This document shows positions 1 to 9,696 of a DNA stretch of 64,000 nucleotides, piece after piece. Position 1 is the stretch's first letter; every line of letters begins with the position of its first letter. The position numbers were made by a program, and so were the translations under genes. The DNA lies in NCBI RefSeq assembly GCF_036503815.1, contig NZ_AP027764.1, forward strand, positions 1,054,001 to 1,118,000, given 5' to 3'. The notes beneath the pieces were generated by a model that had not been told where the DNA came from, ran no database searches, and was given only the letters and a program-made list of their open reading frames with translations. This DNA comes from Escherichia coli. GTDB lineage: Bacteria > Pseudomonadota > Gammaproteobacteria > Enterobacterales > Enterobacteriaceae.

Positions 1-497
1 CGGATGAGTGGGATGAACGTCTGGCGAACGGGATGTGGGCGGTGGATTTAGGTGCTTGCCCAGGCGGCTGGACCTACCAACTGGTGAAGCGCAACATGTG
101 GGTATATTCCGTTGATAACGGCCCGATGGCACAAAGCCTGATGGATACCGGGCAGGTGACGTGGCTGCGGGAAGACGGTTTCAAATTCCGTCCGACACGC
201 AGCAATATCTCCTGGATGGTATGCGATATGGTTGAAAAACCGGCGAAAGTTGCGGCATTGATGGCGCAGTGGCTGGTTAATGGCTGGTGCCGTGAAACCA
301 TTTTCAACCTCAAACTGCCGATGAAAAAACGCTACGAAGAAGTGTCACATAATCTGGCGTATATTCAGGCACAGCTTGATGAACATGGCATAAATGCTCA
401 GATTCAGGCGCGACAGTTGTATCACGATCGTGAAGAAGTGACGGTGCATGTCCGCCGCATCTGGGCTGCGGTGGGTGGCCGTCGCGACGAGCGATAA
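1..497 (+). CDS. rlmM: 23S rRNA 2'-O-ribose methyltransferase RlmM (3' part)
   Basis: This is the C-terminal part of RlmM, which methylates C2498 of 23S rRNA using S-adenosylmethionine. The frame is open from base 3, so the gene starts before the window. The Rossmann methyltransferase motif [13 protein letters not shown] is visible, followed by the [10 protein letters not shown] and [14 protein letters not shown] segments of the fold, with the lysine of the K-D-K-E type catalytic set in the latter. The stop is followed by a GC-rich hairpin and the convergent fucR. The N-terminal RNA-binding domain is outside the window. Confidence 0.95.
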
Positions 498-504
498 CTA
501 ACAA

Positions 505-526
505 GGCCGGGGCGTCGTCTCCGGCC
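505..526. terminator. Hairpin between convergent rlmM and fucR
   Basis: Inverted repeat GGCCGG/CCGGCC with an extended stem between the ends of two convergent genes. No long T-run follows it on the plus strand, so it may be a weak or factor-assisted terminator serving either side. Confidence 0.45.
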
Positions 527-540
527 TGCTCCCATTTCTG

Positions 541-1272
541 TCAGGCTGTTACCAAAGAAGCCGCAACCTGGCGCTCATCAGAAATAATGTGCGTGACCTC
601 ATCCAGATGCCCGATGCGGGCTTCCCCTGAACGATTAAATTTACTTTTATCAATCAATAACAACGATTGCGCGGCACGTTTTAATAGCATCGATTTGTAA
701 TCAGCGTTGATGGCATTGGAGTCCCACAGTGCACCGCTGCTATCGATCCCTTCACAAGAAAAAATAAACAGATCGATTTCCAGCGATTTAAGTTGGGAAA
801 TCAGCGAGGGATTGACGTAACAGCCATATTTGCGCTCAAGTGTGCCGCCGGAACTGATCAGTTGAATGCGTTCACGTTTACCGAGTTCATGGCAAATCGG
901 ATGGCTATTGGTGAAGACCTGGATGTTGATGTCAGGCAACTGGCGTGCCAGATACCAGCAGGTTGAACTGGCGTCTAAGGCTATCACCATCCCTTCTTCA
1001 ATCCACGCGAGCGCCTCGCGCGCGATATCTGCTTTATGCGCATAATGGCTTTTCAGCCGGATGTGAAAGGGATCGCCACTGTCTTGATTTTGACGGTGGA
1101 TATATTTAGCGCGCCCATGATTGCGCAGAATTTTACCCTGCGTCTGTAATTCATTGAGATCGCGACGAATGGTTTCTTTACTGACCTTTAGCTGTTCAGA
1201 GAGCGCTTCCGTGGTCAGGCTGGTATGGTTCAGCAGCAGGTCGACTATCGCTTGCTGGCGTGCCGCTTTCAT
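541..1272 (-). CDS. fucR: L-fucose operon activator FucR (DeoR family)
   Basis: DeoR-type transcription factor of 243 residues that activates the fucose regulon in response to fuculose-1-phosphate. The N-terminal helix-turn-helix contains KVSKETIRRDLNEL, the hallmark DeoR motif, and the rest is the sugar-phosphate sensing DeoRC domain. I choose the ATG at 1272, preceded by a GGGGTG ribosome-binding site, over an upstream in-frame GTG. It is the last gene of the fucPIKUR transcript on the minus strand, so its product activates its own operon. Confidence 0.97.
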   Translation of the reverse strand: MKAARQQAIVDLLLNHTSLTTEALSEQLKVSKETIRRDLNELQTQGKILRNHGRAKYIHRQNQDSGDPFHIRLKSHYAHKADIAREALAWIEEGMVIALDASSTCWYLARQLPDINIQVFTNSHPICHELGKRERIQLISSGGTLERKYGCYVNPSLISQLKSLEIDLFIFSCEGIDSSGALWDSNAINADYKSMLLKRAAQSLLLIDKSKFNRSGEARIGHLDEVTHIISDERQVAASLVTA

Positions 1273-1329
1273 ATTTTTCACCCCATCATTCGATAACCGC
1301 CCGCGTCATGCGGGCGTACCGGTATGAGA

Positions 1330-1752
1330 TTACGGTGTTACCCCTTTTTTTAAAAGAATATTCCCGTACTTCGCTCGTTCGCCTGTGATAACGATCGCAA
1401 AGGCTTTTTGCGCCCGTTCATAAAACGCAAAACGATTGATGCGGATGATGTCAGGACAGGGGGCTTGTAGTGAAAGCGCATTTCGATAACGTCGTTCTAC
1501 TTCAGGATCGAGAGTGTCACCCTCTACCGCTGCCATCATCACCAGCGGCGGTGCATAACTGTCCAGTTCAAATAACGGGATAATCGCCTGGAGTAAGTCG
1601 CTCACCAACAGGCCATCAGCACGGATCACCTGCGGTCCCATCGAATGGGCGGGAAAGTGAGCATCGGAAAAAATAATTTCATCTCCATGTCCCATCTCTG
1701 CCAGCACTTTCAATAGTTCGGGAGAAATTAACGGCGAAATTGTTTTCAGCAT
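1330..1752 (-). CDS. fucU: L-fucose mutarotase FucU
   Basis: RbsD/FucU-family pyranase of 140 residues that interconverts the alpha and beta anomers of L-fucose and so feeds the isomerase. The N-terminal [20 protein letters not shown] carries the family's conserved histidine and aspartate. It lies between fucK, 1 base away, and fucR in the same operon, and its length is typical for the family. Confidence 0.97.
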
Positions 1753-1753
1753 T

Positions 1754-3172
1754 TCACACTTCCTCTATAAATTCAGGTTCAGTTTGTGGGTAGAAATAAC
1801 GGTACTGATAATGAATCTGCGCGCGAGCTTCTTCCGGGCTGTTAAATTCCCCTACGCCATACCAACCGAACAGCGCAGCTCCTGCGACGGTCGTTTCGGC
1901 GTCGTCGAGAACTTTTACCGGAATATCAAGCATATTGGCTTTAATCTGATTCCACAATGTGTTGCGACTTCCTCCACCGACTAACAATAATTCAGAGGCT
2001 TTAAAGTGCCCGATTTTTTCCAGCATCTGTAGATTGCGCTGTAATTGCGCGGTTAACCCTTCCAGCGCCGCGCGATAGAAATGCCCCCGCGTGGTATTAA
2101 GCGTCACTCCTTGCCAGCCAGCGTTCTGACACGACAATAAATCACACTGCATTTTCACGCCATCCGCGCCAGGCGCGATCAGACGAGCCTCTTCAATCAA
2201 CATTTGCCAGGGAGTTTCAGCCGTCCAGAACAGCTTTCTCACCCATTCCAGCACGCCGGATGCCAGCCATTGCATACCTGGGTTATACAACCCTGCCTGA
2301 CTATCCAGTTCGCAGGTGGAATCGGCGTACTGACTTAACAGTGAAGTATCAACCTGCGTACTGCGGACCATTAAAATTTCCCATGTACCGGAAGAGAGCA
2401 CGGGTTCATTTTGTTCGGCACCAGCGCCAAAAAGGGCGAACTGGGTATCGTGACCTGCGGAAATCACCGGTATGCCAACGGGTAAGCCGAGCATTGCTGC
2501 GGCGCTGTTCTGTAACGTACCAATCTGTTCACCCGCTTCCACCAGACGAGGGAAGAGACGACGTGGAATACCGGTGGCTTGTAAAATTTGCGGACTGAAA
2601 TCGCGTTGCTGGATATCCAGCATCTGGCTGGTTCCGGCCATCGTGATATCAGTAGTGAATTCGCCGGTTAAACGGTGGTTAATCAGCGACGAAATAAAGA
2701 GCCAGGCGTGCGCGCGTTCCAGCAGTTGTGGATGATTTTCTTTCAACCACACCAATTTATATAACGTATTGAAACTAAAGGCTCCGACGCCAGAAATAGC
2801 CTGCAACTGCTGTGCGGAGATCAACCGTTCAATATTGTCCATTACCGCTGCTGTTCGCGGACATTTCCAGCTAATGATCGGATAGAGCAGATTGCCTTGC
2901 TTATCTACCAGAGCGCCATCCACACCAAAGGTGGTGACGGCGATACCGCGGATGTGGCATTCAGTCAGTTCACTATTGATTTGCCGACAGCAATCAGCAA
3001 AGCGTTGCAAAATGGCGTCTAAAGACCACTGGTGCCAGGTGTTGTTTTCCACCGCGATATCGCTGGCATTAGGCGTTGAGGCGCGGGCAACAATTTTTCC
3101 CTGCCGATTAACCGCGATGGCCCTGACATTGGTTGCGCCACAGTCGAGTACCAGGATAACTTCTTGTTTCAT
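1754..3172 (-). CDS. fucK: L-fuculokinase FucK
   Basis: FGGY-family sugar kinase that phosphorylates L-fuculose with ATP to L-fuculose-1-phosphate in the cytoplasm. The N-terminal phosphate motif [13 protein letters not shown] and the C-terminal [13 protein letters not shown] adenosine-binding region are visible. The ATG at 3172 has a good AGGAGCG ribosome-binding site 3-4 bases upstream. An in-frame start at 3202 would add ten residues and is sometimes annotated, but it has no comparable site. It is followed by fucU with a 1-base gap. Confidence 0.96.
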
Positions 3173-3188
3173 AATCGCTCCTGCAATA

Positions 3189-3216
3189 TAGCCGGATAAC
3201 ATTGCTTATCCGGCTA
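3189..3216. repeat. REP-like hairpin between fucI and fucK
   Basis: Perfect 11-bp inverted repeat TAGCCGGATAA/TTATCCGGCTA with a 6-base loop, inside the fuc operon. The arms resemble the core of enterobacterial REP sequences (GCCGGAT). Such intergenic hairpins can stabilise upstream message or lower downstream expression; the effect here is inferred. Confidence 0.7.
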
Positions 3217-3280
3217 ACCACTCTTGCTTGTTCAGGCCCGGAAGCCGGAGCGACCGGGCATCACATCAGGGAGTAATGTA

Positions 3281-5056
3281 TTAACGCTTGTACAACGGGC
3301 CGTAGTTCTGGCAAGCGCGGTAATCCTGGCCTTCAATATCCATGCCGTGCGCGGCCCAGGCAGAAGGACGATACACTTTGGTCTCTTCAACGTTGTGCAT
3401 ACATACCGGGATACGCAGCATGGAGGCGAGAGTGATAAAGTCAGCGCCAACGTGGCCGATGGTCAGAACCCCGTGGTTAGCGCCCCAGTTCGCCATTACC
3501 GAGTACACATCCGTAAACGGCCCTTTACCGGTGAGGCGCGGTGCAAACCAGGTGGTTGGCCAGGTTGAGTTGGTGCGTTTGTTGAGGATGTCATGCACAT
3601 CCTTCGGTAACTCAACGCTCCAGCCTTCCGCGATTTGCAGTACCGGGCCCAAGCCTTTGATGATGTTGACACGGGTCATGGTGAACGGGACACCGCCTTC
3701 AGTAAGGAAGCGGGAAGAGTAACCACCGCCACGGAAATATTCGTGGATAGCCGGGCACCATTCGGTCGCGGCGAGGCAAGCGTCAGCCTCTTGCTGAGAG
3801 ATTTCCCAGTGCGGCTTCATCGTCGGTTTACCTTCGCTGTCGCGTTGTTTACAGGATCCGTCCAGCGCAGCAGAACCGGAGTTGATCAAGTGGATGATGC
3901 CGTGTTCTGCCAGTCCGTCCAGTTTATGCCCCGTTACACGCTCAATTGCTTCTGGTGACCAGTAGGTACGCACATCGGCAAATACCTGAGCGGTGCCGGT
4001 GAGCTGGTGGCCCATTAGCATTGCCACGCCGTTAAGACTGTCGTTTTCGGTCGCCACGACAAAGGGTTCGCGTACGCCATTCCAGTCAAATGAACTGTTG
4101 AGGATCGCTTCGGCGGTGTCGCCATTTGGATATTGATCGGTCCAGTGACGTTGCCCCTGGAAGCCCGCAGCGATGGCGTTGTAACCAAGAGATTCTTCCA
4201 CGCGACCAATATCGGCCAGTTTGCTGTTGCCTTGCATCATGTCGCGGATACACATCGCCATCAGTAAACTTTCGCGTAGAACTGCGCGGCTTTGCTCGGC
4301 ATTGCGTTGATACTGTTTGTTATTTTCATCTTCGCCATAGCGGAAGTTTTTATCAGCCCAGGCCAGCGCCATTTCCAGTTCTGCTTCGTCGTAAATCTTC
4401 TGATCAATACGGCGACGCAGTTCGGTCATATCCACCGCCTGGACTTTCATTCCCAGCCAGGATTCAAAGAAGTTGTGGTCAACGATGGAACCGGCGATCC
4501 CCATCGAAACGCCGCCCAGCGACAGATAGCTTTTACCTTTCATACTAGCGACTGCCAAACCGGCGCGGGCAAAGCGCAGCAGTTTTTCTTCAACGTCGGC
4601 AGGAATCGATGTGTCATCGGCATCCTGAACGTCATGACCGTAAATGGAGAATGCCGGGATACCTTTCTGACTGTGAGCTGCCAGAGCTGCGGCGAGGTAA
4701 ACAGCGCCTGGGCGTTCAGTGCCGTTAAAGCCCCAAATGGCTTTCGGGCGGGTAGGGTCCATGTCAATGGTTTCACTGCCATAGCACCAGCAAGGCGTTA
4801 CCGTAATGGTGAGGCCTACATTCTGGCTGCTGAATTTTTCTTCGCAAGCAGCAGCTTCAGCCATACCCGCGATACAGGTATCGGAAATGACACACTCGAC
4901 GGCAGCTCCGCAAGCATGGCGCAGTTTCTCGGTCAGCAGTGCGGCCGTGGCTTTCGCCATATTCATTGTTTGTTCTTCAAGCGACTCACGAACACCCATG
5001 CGACGACCGTCAATAACCGGGCGGATACCAATTTTCGGTAAGCTGATTTTTTTCAT
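3281..5056 (-). CDS. fucI: L-fucose isomerase FucI
   Basis: Mn2+-dependent ketol isomerase of 591 residues that converts L-fucose to L-fuculose, also active on D-arabinose. Full length for the family. The sequence opens with KISLPKIGIRPVIDGRRMGV and contains the conserved GYNAIAAGFQGQRHWTD segment in the active-site region. It is the second gene of fucPIKUR, 32 bases after fucP. Confidence 0.98.
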   Translation of the reverse strand: MKKISLPKIGIRPVIDGRRMGVRESLEEQTMNMAKATAALLTEKLRHACGAAVECVISDTCIAGMAEAAACEEKFSSQNVGLTITVTPCWCYGSETIDMDPTRPKAIWGFNGTERPGAVYLAAALAAHSQKGIPAFSIYGHDVQDADDTSIPADVEEKLLRFARAGLAVASMKGKSYLSLGGVSMGIAGSIVDHNFFESWLGMKVQAVDMTELRRRIDQKIYDEAELEMALAWADKNFRYGEDENNKQYQRNAEQSRAVLRESLLMAMCIRDMMQGNSKLADIGRVEESLGYNAIAAGFQGQRHWTDQYPNGDTAEAILNSSFDWNGVREPFVVATENDSLNGVAMLMGHQLTGTAQVFADVRTYWSPEAIERVTGHKLDGLAEHGIIHLINSGSAALDGSCKQRDSEGKPTMKPHWEISQQEADACLAATEWCPAIHEYFRGGGYSSRFLTEGGVPFTMTRVNIIKGLGPVLQIAEGWSVELPKDVHDILNKRTNSTWPTTWFAPRLTGKGPFTDVYSVMANWGANHGVLTIGHVGADFITLASMLRIPVCMHNVEETKVYRPSAWAAHGMDIEGQDYRACQNYGPLYKR

Positions 5057-5088
5057 TACAGATTCCTCACTTTATTCGGAAAATATGT

Positions 5089-6405
5089 TCAGTTAGTTGC
5101 CGTTTGAGAACGGAAACGGGCAAAGATAAAGATGACCGCGAAGCAGAGTGCGGGGATCAGTTCGGCTGTGGGGATGTTGCCCGCCGCGTCACTGACAAAA
5201 CCCATGACCGGAGTGACAATACCGCCGCCAATAATGGTCATAACGATGAAGGACGAGCCGTATTTGGTGTCCTGGCCGAGATTCTTAATGCCCAGCGAGA
5301 AGATTGTTGGGTACTGAATCGACATAAAGGCGCTGCATAAAGTCAGGGCTATTAAACCCACATGACCGCCAGCGAAGGCTGAGATCAGGCACAGTGCCAT
5401 AGCGATTAATGCGTAGGCTGCCAGGACTTTGTGTGGTGCGAAGCGACTGATGAGCCAGGTGCCGGTGAAACGACCAATAAAGAAGCACACCATGGTTCCG
5501 GTTAAATAGTTAGCGGCAAAGCCTGCGGTCATACCTGGAATTTCTTCTACAGCGTAGCGAATCAAATAGCTCCAGCAGGCCGTTTGTGCGCCGACATAGC
5601 AGAATTGCGCTAATACCGCCCAGCGCCAGTGACGAATACGCGCCAGACGAGAAAGCGATGCGGAGAACGATCCTTGTTTGGCGTCACTGTGATTATCACT
5701 CTGCAATGCCGGGAATTTCGTCAGCATGATCAGCAGGGCGACCAGTAACACGATAGCCACGATGATCATATAAGGTGTCTGTACCGATAATACCAGGCTG
5801 TGTTTATACGCACTCAATTGCTCTGGAGACATTTTATCGAGAACGTCTTGCGATTGATGTGGCACGTTAGACAAAATAAGACTTTGCCCAAAGACAACCG
5901 CGATAATTGCGCCAAACGAGTTAAATGTTTGCGCAAGATTTAAGCGGAAGTGACCACTGCTTTCCGGCCCTAATACCGTAACAAAAGGGTTTGCGGCAGT
6001 TTCCAGACAACCTAATCCGGCTGCAATAATAAATAGGCCAACTAAAAATAAGGTGTAGTTCATTATTTCTGCGGCGGGCCAGAATAATGCAGCGCCCAAG
6101 GCATATAAAAATAATCCGGTAATAATCCCTGCTTTATAACTGAGTTTTTTCATCAATATCCCGGCAGGGATTGGGATAATGAAATAACCAAAGTAAAAGG
6201 CCGATTGGATCAGACCTGCCTGAAAGTTTGTCAGCGTAAAAGCCTGCTGAAATTGAGGCAATAAAATGTCGTTAAGGTTATTGGCTACCGCCCAAAGAAA
6301 AAACAGTGAGCACAGCAGCGCGAATGGAATAATGTAACTTCTGCTTTGCCCTGCATCTTTATCTACCGCACGGTAACTCTGCGTTTGTATTGATGTGTTT
6401 CCCAT
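5089..6405 (-). CDS. fucP: L-fucose:H+ symporter FucP
   Basis: Major facilitator of 438 residues in the inner membrane that imports L-fucose with a proton. About twelve hydrophobic segments are visible. FFLWAVANNLNDILLPQFQQ near the N-terminus contains the conserved acidic and asparagine residues of the FucP/FHS subfamily. It is the promoter-proximal gene of fucPIKUR, divergent from fucAO across a 546-bp control region. Confidence 0.98.
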   Translation of the reverse strand: MGNTSIQTQSYRAVDKDAGQSRSYIIPFALLCSLFFLWAVANNLNDILLPQFQQAFTLTNFQAGLIQSAFYFGYFIIPIPAGILMKKLSYKAGIITGLFLYALGAALFWPAAEIMNYTLFLVGLFIIAAGLGCLETAANPFVTVLGPESSGHFRLNLAQTFNSFGAIIAVVFGQSLILSNVPHQSQDVLDKMSPEQLSAYKHSLVLSVQTPYMIIVAIVLLVALLIMLTKFPALQSDNHSDAKQGSFSASLSRLARIRHWRWAVLAQFCYVGAQTACWSYLIRYAVEEIPGMTAGFAANYLTGTMVCFFIGRFTGTWLISRFAPHKVLAAYALIAMALCLISAFAGGHVGLIALTLCSAFMSIQYPTIFSLGIKNLGQDTKYGSSFIVMTIIGGGIVTPVMGFVSDAAGNIPTAELIPALCFAVIFIFARFRSQTATN

Positions 6406-6591
6406 AGCATCCTCTTAGGTTCAGAAGCTTAAGCACGTAATCGGTTATGTTTTCAAAAGTGCAAAACCAGCGAGTTCGGGCTTCATATCAGTGAATATTT
6501 GCCTGTCAGAAATGAACTCATGGATTCATTTTCAAATAAAAAACGCTCTGTAATATGACGACGGTCACACTTATTAGCTGGGAGGTGACTT

Positions 6592-6611
6592 TATGTGACT
6601 ACCATCACTTT
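6592..6611. promoter_or_regulatory. CRP-binding site
   Basis: TGTGACTACCATCACT matches the CRP consensus TGTGA-N6-TCACA in nine of ten conserved positions. It is nearer to fucP and probably activates fucPIKUR in the absence of glucose. Confidence 0.75.
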
Positions 6612-6810
6612 AATAATCGAAATTTCATGCCCGTTTCAGAAAATAAATCATAAAAAACACAAACCAGATGACCGTATTAATTGTTTATGCCGAAAACGGG
6701 CATTTCTGGCGAGGGGAAATGGAAAAATGACCGTTTTGATAAATATTTTTAAGAGCGGTCATTTTTAACGGGGTTATAAAAAGAGAACTTGCAGTTATTT
6801 ACTGTGATTA

Positions 6811-6826
6811 GTTGAGCCAGGTCACA
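6811..6826. promoter_or_regulatory. Probable CRP-binding site upstream of fucA
   Basis: GTTGAGCCAGGTCACA has a perfect right half-site and three of five matches on the left, about 125 bases before the fucA start. Its position fits CRP activation of fucAO; weaker than the fucP-proximal site. Confidence 0.5.
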
Positions 6827-6951
6827 AAATATAAGCTTGTGAATTTCTTTCCGGTTAATCAGGAAGAAGATGGTGGGTAATTAAACGGCTAATTCAATAG
6901 TGTGAAAGGAACAACATTATTGCCCTGTTTTGAATCAGAGAGAGGTAGCTA

Positions 6952-7599
6952 ATGGAACGAAATAAACTTGCTCGTCAGATTATTGACACTTGCCTGGAAA
7001 TGACCCGCCTGGGACTGAATCAGGGAACAGCGGGTAACGTCAGTGTACGTTATCAGGATGGGATGCTGATTACGCCTACAGGCATTCCGTATGAAAAACT
7101 GACGGAGTCGCATATTGTCTTTATTGATGGCAACGGTAAACATGAGGAAGGAAAGCTCCCCTCAAGCGAATGGCGTTTCCATATGGCGGCCTATCAAAGC
7201 AGACCGGATGCCAACGCGGTTGTTCACAATCATGCCGTTCATTGCACGGCAGTTTCCATTCTTAACCGACCGATCCCCGCTATTCACTACATGATTGCGG
7301 CGGCTGGTGGTAATTCTATTCCTTGCGCGCCTTATGCGACCTTTGGAACTCGGGAACTTTCTGAACATGTTGCGCTGGCTCTCAAAAACCGTAAGGCAAC
7401 TTTGTTACAACATCATGGGCTTATCGCTTGTGAGGTGAATCTGGAGAAAGCGTTATGGCTGGCGCATGAGGTTGAAGTGCTGGCGCAGCTTTACCTGACG
7501 ACCCTGGCGATTACGGACCCGGTGCCAGTGCTGAGCGATGAAGAGATTGCCGTAGTGCTGGAGAAATTCAAAACCTACGGGTTACGGATTGAAGAGTAA
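6952..7599 (+). CDS. fucA: L-fuculose-1-phosphate aldolase FucA
   Basis: Class II zinc aldolase of 215 residues that cleaves L-fuculose-1-phosphate to dihydroxyacetone phosphate and L-lactaldehyde. The zinc-binding histidines lie in VVHNHAVHCTAVS and LLQHHGLIACE, and the conserved GTAGNVSVR phosphate-binding segment is near the N-terminus. It forms an operon with fucO, 24 bases downstream, which reduces the lactaldehyde. Confidence 0.98.
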   Translation: MERNKLARQIIDTCLEMTRLGLNQGTAGNVSVRYQDGMLITPTGIPYEKLTESHIVFIDGNGKHEEGKLPSSEWRFHMAAYQSRPDANAVVHNHAVHCTAVSILNRPIPAIHYMIAAAGGNSIPCAPYATFGTRELSEHVALALKNRKATLLQHHGLIACEVNLEKALWLAHEVEVLAQLYLTTLAITDPVPVLSDEEIAVVLEKFKTYGLRIEE

Positions 7600-7623
7600 T
7601 TTCGTAAAGCAACAAGGAGAAGG

Positions 7624-8775
7624 ATGATGGCTAACAGAATGATTCTGAACGAAACGGCATGGTTTGGTCGGGGGGCTGTTGGAGCTTTAACCGATGAGGT
7701 GAAACGCCGTGGTTATCAGAAGGCGCTGATCGTCACCGATAAAACGCTGGTGCAATGCGGCGTGGTGGCGAAAGTGACCGATAAGATGGATGCTGCAGGG
7801 CTGGCATGGGCGATTTACGACGGCGTAGTGCCCAACCCAACAATTACTGTCGTCAAAGAAGGGCTCGGTGTATTCCAGAATAGCGGCGCGGATTACCTGA
7901 TCGCTATTGGTGGTGGTTCTCCACAGGATACTTGTAAAGCGATTGGCATTATCAGCAACAACCCGGAGTTTGCCGATGTGCGTAGCCTGGAAGGGCTTTC
8001 CCCGACCAATAAACCTAGTGTACCGATTCTGGCAATCCCCACCACAGCAGGCACTGCGGCAGAAGTGACCATTAACTACGTGATCACTGACGAAGAAAAA
8101 CGGCGCAAGTTTGTTTGCGTTGATCCGCATGATATCCCGCAGGTGGCGTTTATTGACGCTGACATGATGGATGGTATGCCGCCTGCGCTGAAAGCCGCGA
8201 CGGGTGTCGATGCGCTCACTCATGCTATTGAGGGGTATATTACTCGTGGTGCGTGGGCGCTAACCGATGCGCTGCACATTAAAGCGATTGAAATTATTGC
8301 TGGGGCGCTACGAGGATCGGTTGCTGGTGATAAGGATGCCGGAGAAGAAATGGCGCTCGGGCAGTATGTTGCGGGTATGGGCTTCTCGAATGTTGGGTTA
8401 GGGCTGGTGCATGGTATGGCGCATCCGCTGGGCGCGTTTTACAACACTCCACACGGTGTTGCGAACGCCATCCTGTTACCGCATGTCATGCGTTATAACG
8501 CCGAATTTACTGGTGAGAAGTACCGCGATATCGCGCGCGTTATGGGCGTAAAAGTGGAAGGTTTGAGCCTGGAAGAGGCACGTAATGCCGCTGTTGAAGC
8601 GGTATTTGCTCTCAACCGTGATGTCGGTATTCCGCCACATTTGCGTGATGTTGGTGTACGCAAGGAAGACATTCCGGCACTGGCGCAGGCGGCACTGGAT
8701 GATGTTTGTACCGGTGGCAACCCGCGTGAAGCAACGCTTGAGGATATTGTAGAGCTTTACCATACCGCCTGGTAA
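7624..8775 (+). CDS. fucO: L-1,2-propanediol oxidoreductase (lactaldehyde reductase) FucO
   Basis: Iron-dependent group III alcohol dehydrogenase that reduces L-lactaldehyde to L-1,2-propanediol with NADH during anaerobic fucose growth. The GGGSPQDTCKAIG nucleotide-binding loop is present. The metal ligands fall in ATGVDALTHAIEGY, VHGMAHPLGA and NTPHGVANA. ATG codons at 7624 and 7627 both follow AAGGAGA; the second gives the 382-residue form. Confidence 0.98.
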   Translation: MMANRMILNETAWFGRGAVGALTDEVKRRGYQKALIVTDKTLVQCGVVAKVTDKMDAAGLAWAIYDGVVPNPTITVVKEGLGVFQNSGADYLIAIGGGSPQDTCKAIGIISNNPEFADVRSLEGLSPTNKPSVPILAIPTTAGTAAEVTINYVITDEEKRRKFVCVDPHDIPQVAFIDADMMDGMPPALKAATGVDALTHAIEGYITRGAWALTDALHIKAIEIIAGALRGSVAGDKDAGEEMALGQYVAGMGFSNVGLGLVHGMAHPLGAFYNTPHGVANAILLPHVMRYNAEFTGEKYRDIARVMGVKVEGLSLEEARNAAVEAVFALNRDVGIPPHLRDVGVRKEDIPALAQAALDDVCTGGNPREATLEDIVELYHTAW

Positions 8776-8789
8776 TTGCGCTGATGTGA

Positions 8790-8826
8790 CGATGCCGGAT
8801 GCGACGTTTGCGCCGTATCCGGCACG
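8790..8826. repeat. REP element between fucO and xni
   Basis: TGCCGGAT...ATCCGGCA inverted repeat with a GC-rich centre, the classic enterobacterial REP layout, in the gap between convergent fucO and xni. It may act as a 3' message stabiliser. Confidence 0.85.
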
Positions 8827-8829
8827 CCG

Positions 8830-9585
8830 TTACCGTACCAACCGCAATTGCTGTAAATTGCCGTCGATATGCAAATCAGTCTGTAAGCGGGCAATATCGC
8901 GGCACAGAAATGCCATCTCTTTATGCATTTCTAATTTTTTGCGCCACTTTTCGGCAACCGCGTCCAGATTTTCATATATCCCTTCCAGGTTTTGATATTC
9001 GACCAGCAGCTGCGTAGCGCTTTTTGGCCCGATCCCCGCAACGCCCGGCACTTTTGAACTGCTGATCCCCGCCAGCCCCCAGTAATCGGGTAACTGCTGC
9101 GGTTGAACGCCAAATTCTTTATCAATAAATGGTGCATCCAGCCAACGTTTCTGGAAGTAATCACGAATACGTAATGTAGGTGAAAGTAACTGGCAGTAGC
9201 CTTTATCTGTCGAAACAATTGTTGCCTGATGCCCGGCCTGAGTTACTTTGACCGCCAGCGTGGCGGCTAAGTCATCGGCTTCGTTGCCGCTGGCTGACCA
9301 GCACGGGACGCCTCGTTGCTCAAAGGCGGCGCGTAATGCAGGCATTTCGTTGTGCAACTCTTCCGGCATTGGTGGTCGACCCGCTTTGTAATCTGGTAAA
9401 CGCTGATGACGCCAGCCGCTACTGCGGTTTTCATCATCAAAAACGGCGACCGCGTGGGTTGGCTGGCTGTGCATAATGAGCTGATCGAGCGCGTGCTGGC
9501 AGGTTTCGACACAAGGCGACCCCTGAACGGCATGAATGCGACGGATAAGATTCAGTGCATCGACAATAAGCAAATGAACAGCCAC
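8830..9585 (-). CDS. xni: Flap endonuclease Xni (exonuclease IX)
   Basis: 251-residue homologue of the 5' nuclease domain of DNA polymerase I, a flap endonuclease. Motifs include LIVDALNLIRR, AVFDDENRSSGWRH, GNEADDLAAT, STDKGYCQLL and the helix-hairpin-helix GVAGIGPKSATQLL. I choose the GTG start at 9585 because it gives the family length and follows AAGGGGG; the reading frame extends further upstream without support. It lies convergent to fucO. Confidence 0.95.
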   Translation of the reverse strand: MAVHLLIVDALNLIRRIHAVQGSPCVETCQHALDQLIMHSQPTHAVAVFDDENRSSGWRHQRLPDYKAGRPPMPEELHNEMPALRAAFEQRGVPCWSASGNEADDLAATLAVKVTQAGHQATIVSTDKGYCQLLSPTLRIRDYFQKRWLDAPFIDKEFGVQPQQLPDYWGLAGISSSKVPGVAGIGPKSATQLLVEYQNLEGIYENLDAVAEKWRKKLEMHKEMAFLCRDIARLQTDLHIDGNLQQLRLVR

Positions 9586-9652
9586 GATAACCCCCTTAAA
9601 GATCAGGCGATAAGGGTAACATTCACTACTGGAAGAGGCTACGGCTGGATGA

Positions 9653-9687
9653 GAAAACGGGAAGAGGCCTCGCAAATCGAGGCCTCT
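9653..9687 (-). terminator. Intrinsic terminator of sdaCB
   Basis: Perfect 10-bp stem AGAGGCCTCG/CGAGGCCTCT with a 5-base loop just after the sdaB stop, followed on the minus strand by CCCG and a short T-run. Confidence 0.75.
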
Positions 9688-9696
9688 GGAGAGCGA

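Larger units (their letters stand above)
6406..6951. promoter_or_regulatory. fucP/fucA divergent control region
   Basis: 546 bp without a gene between the divergent fucPIKUR and fucAO operons. It is AT-rich and contains at least two CRP-type sites, listed separately. FucR is known to activate both operons from this interval, but I cannot place its operator with confidence. A GAGAGG ribosome-binding site lies just before fucA. Confidence 0.85.
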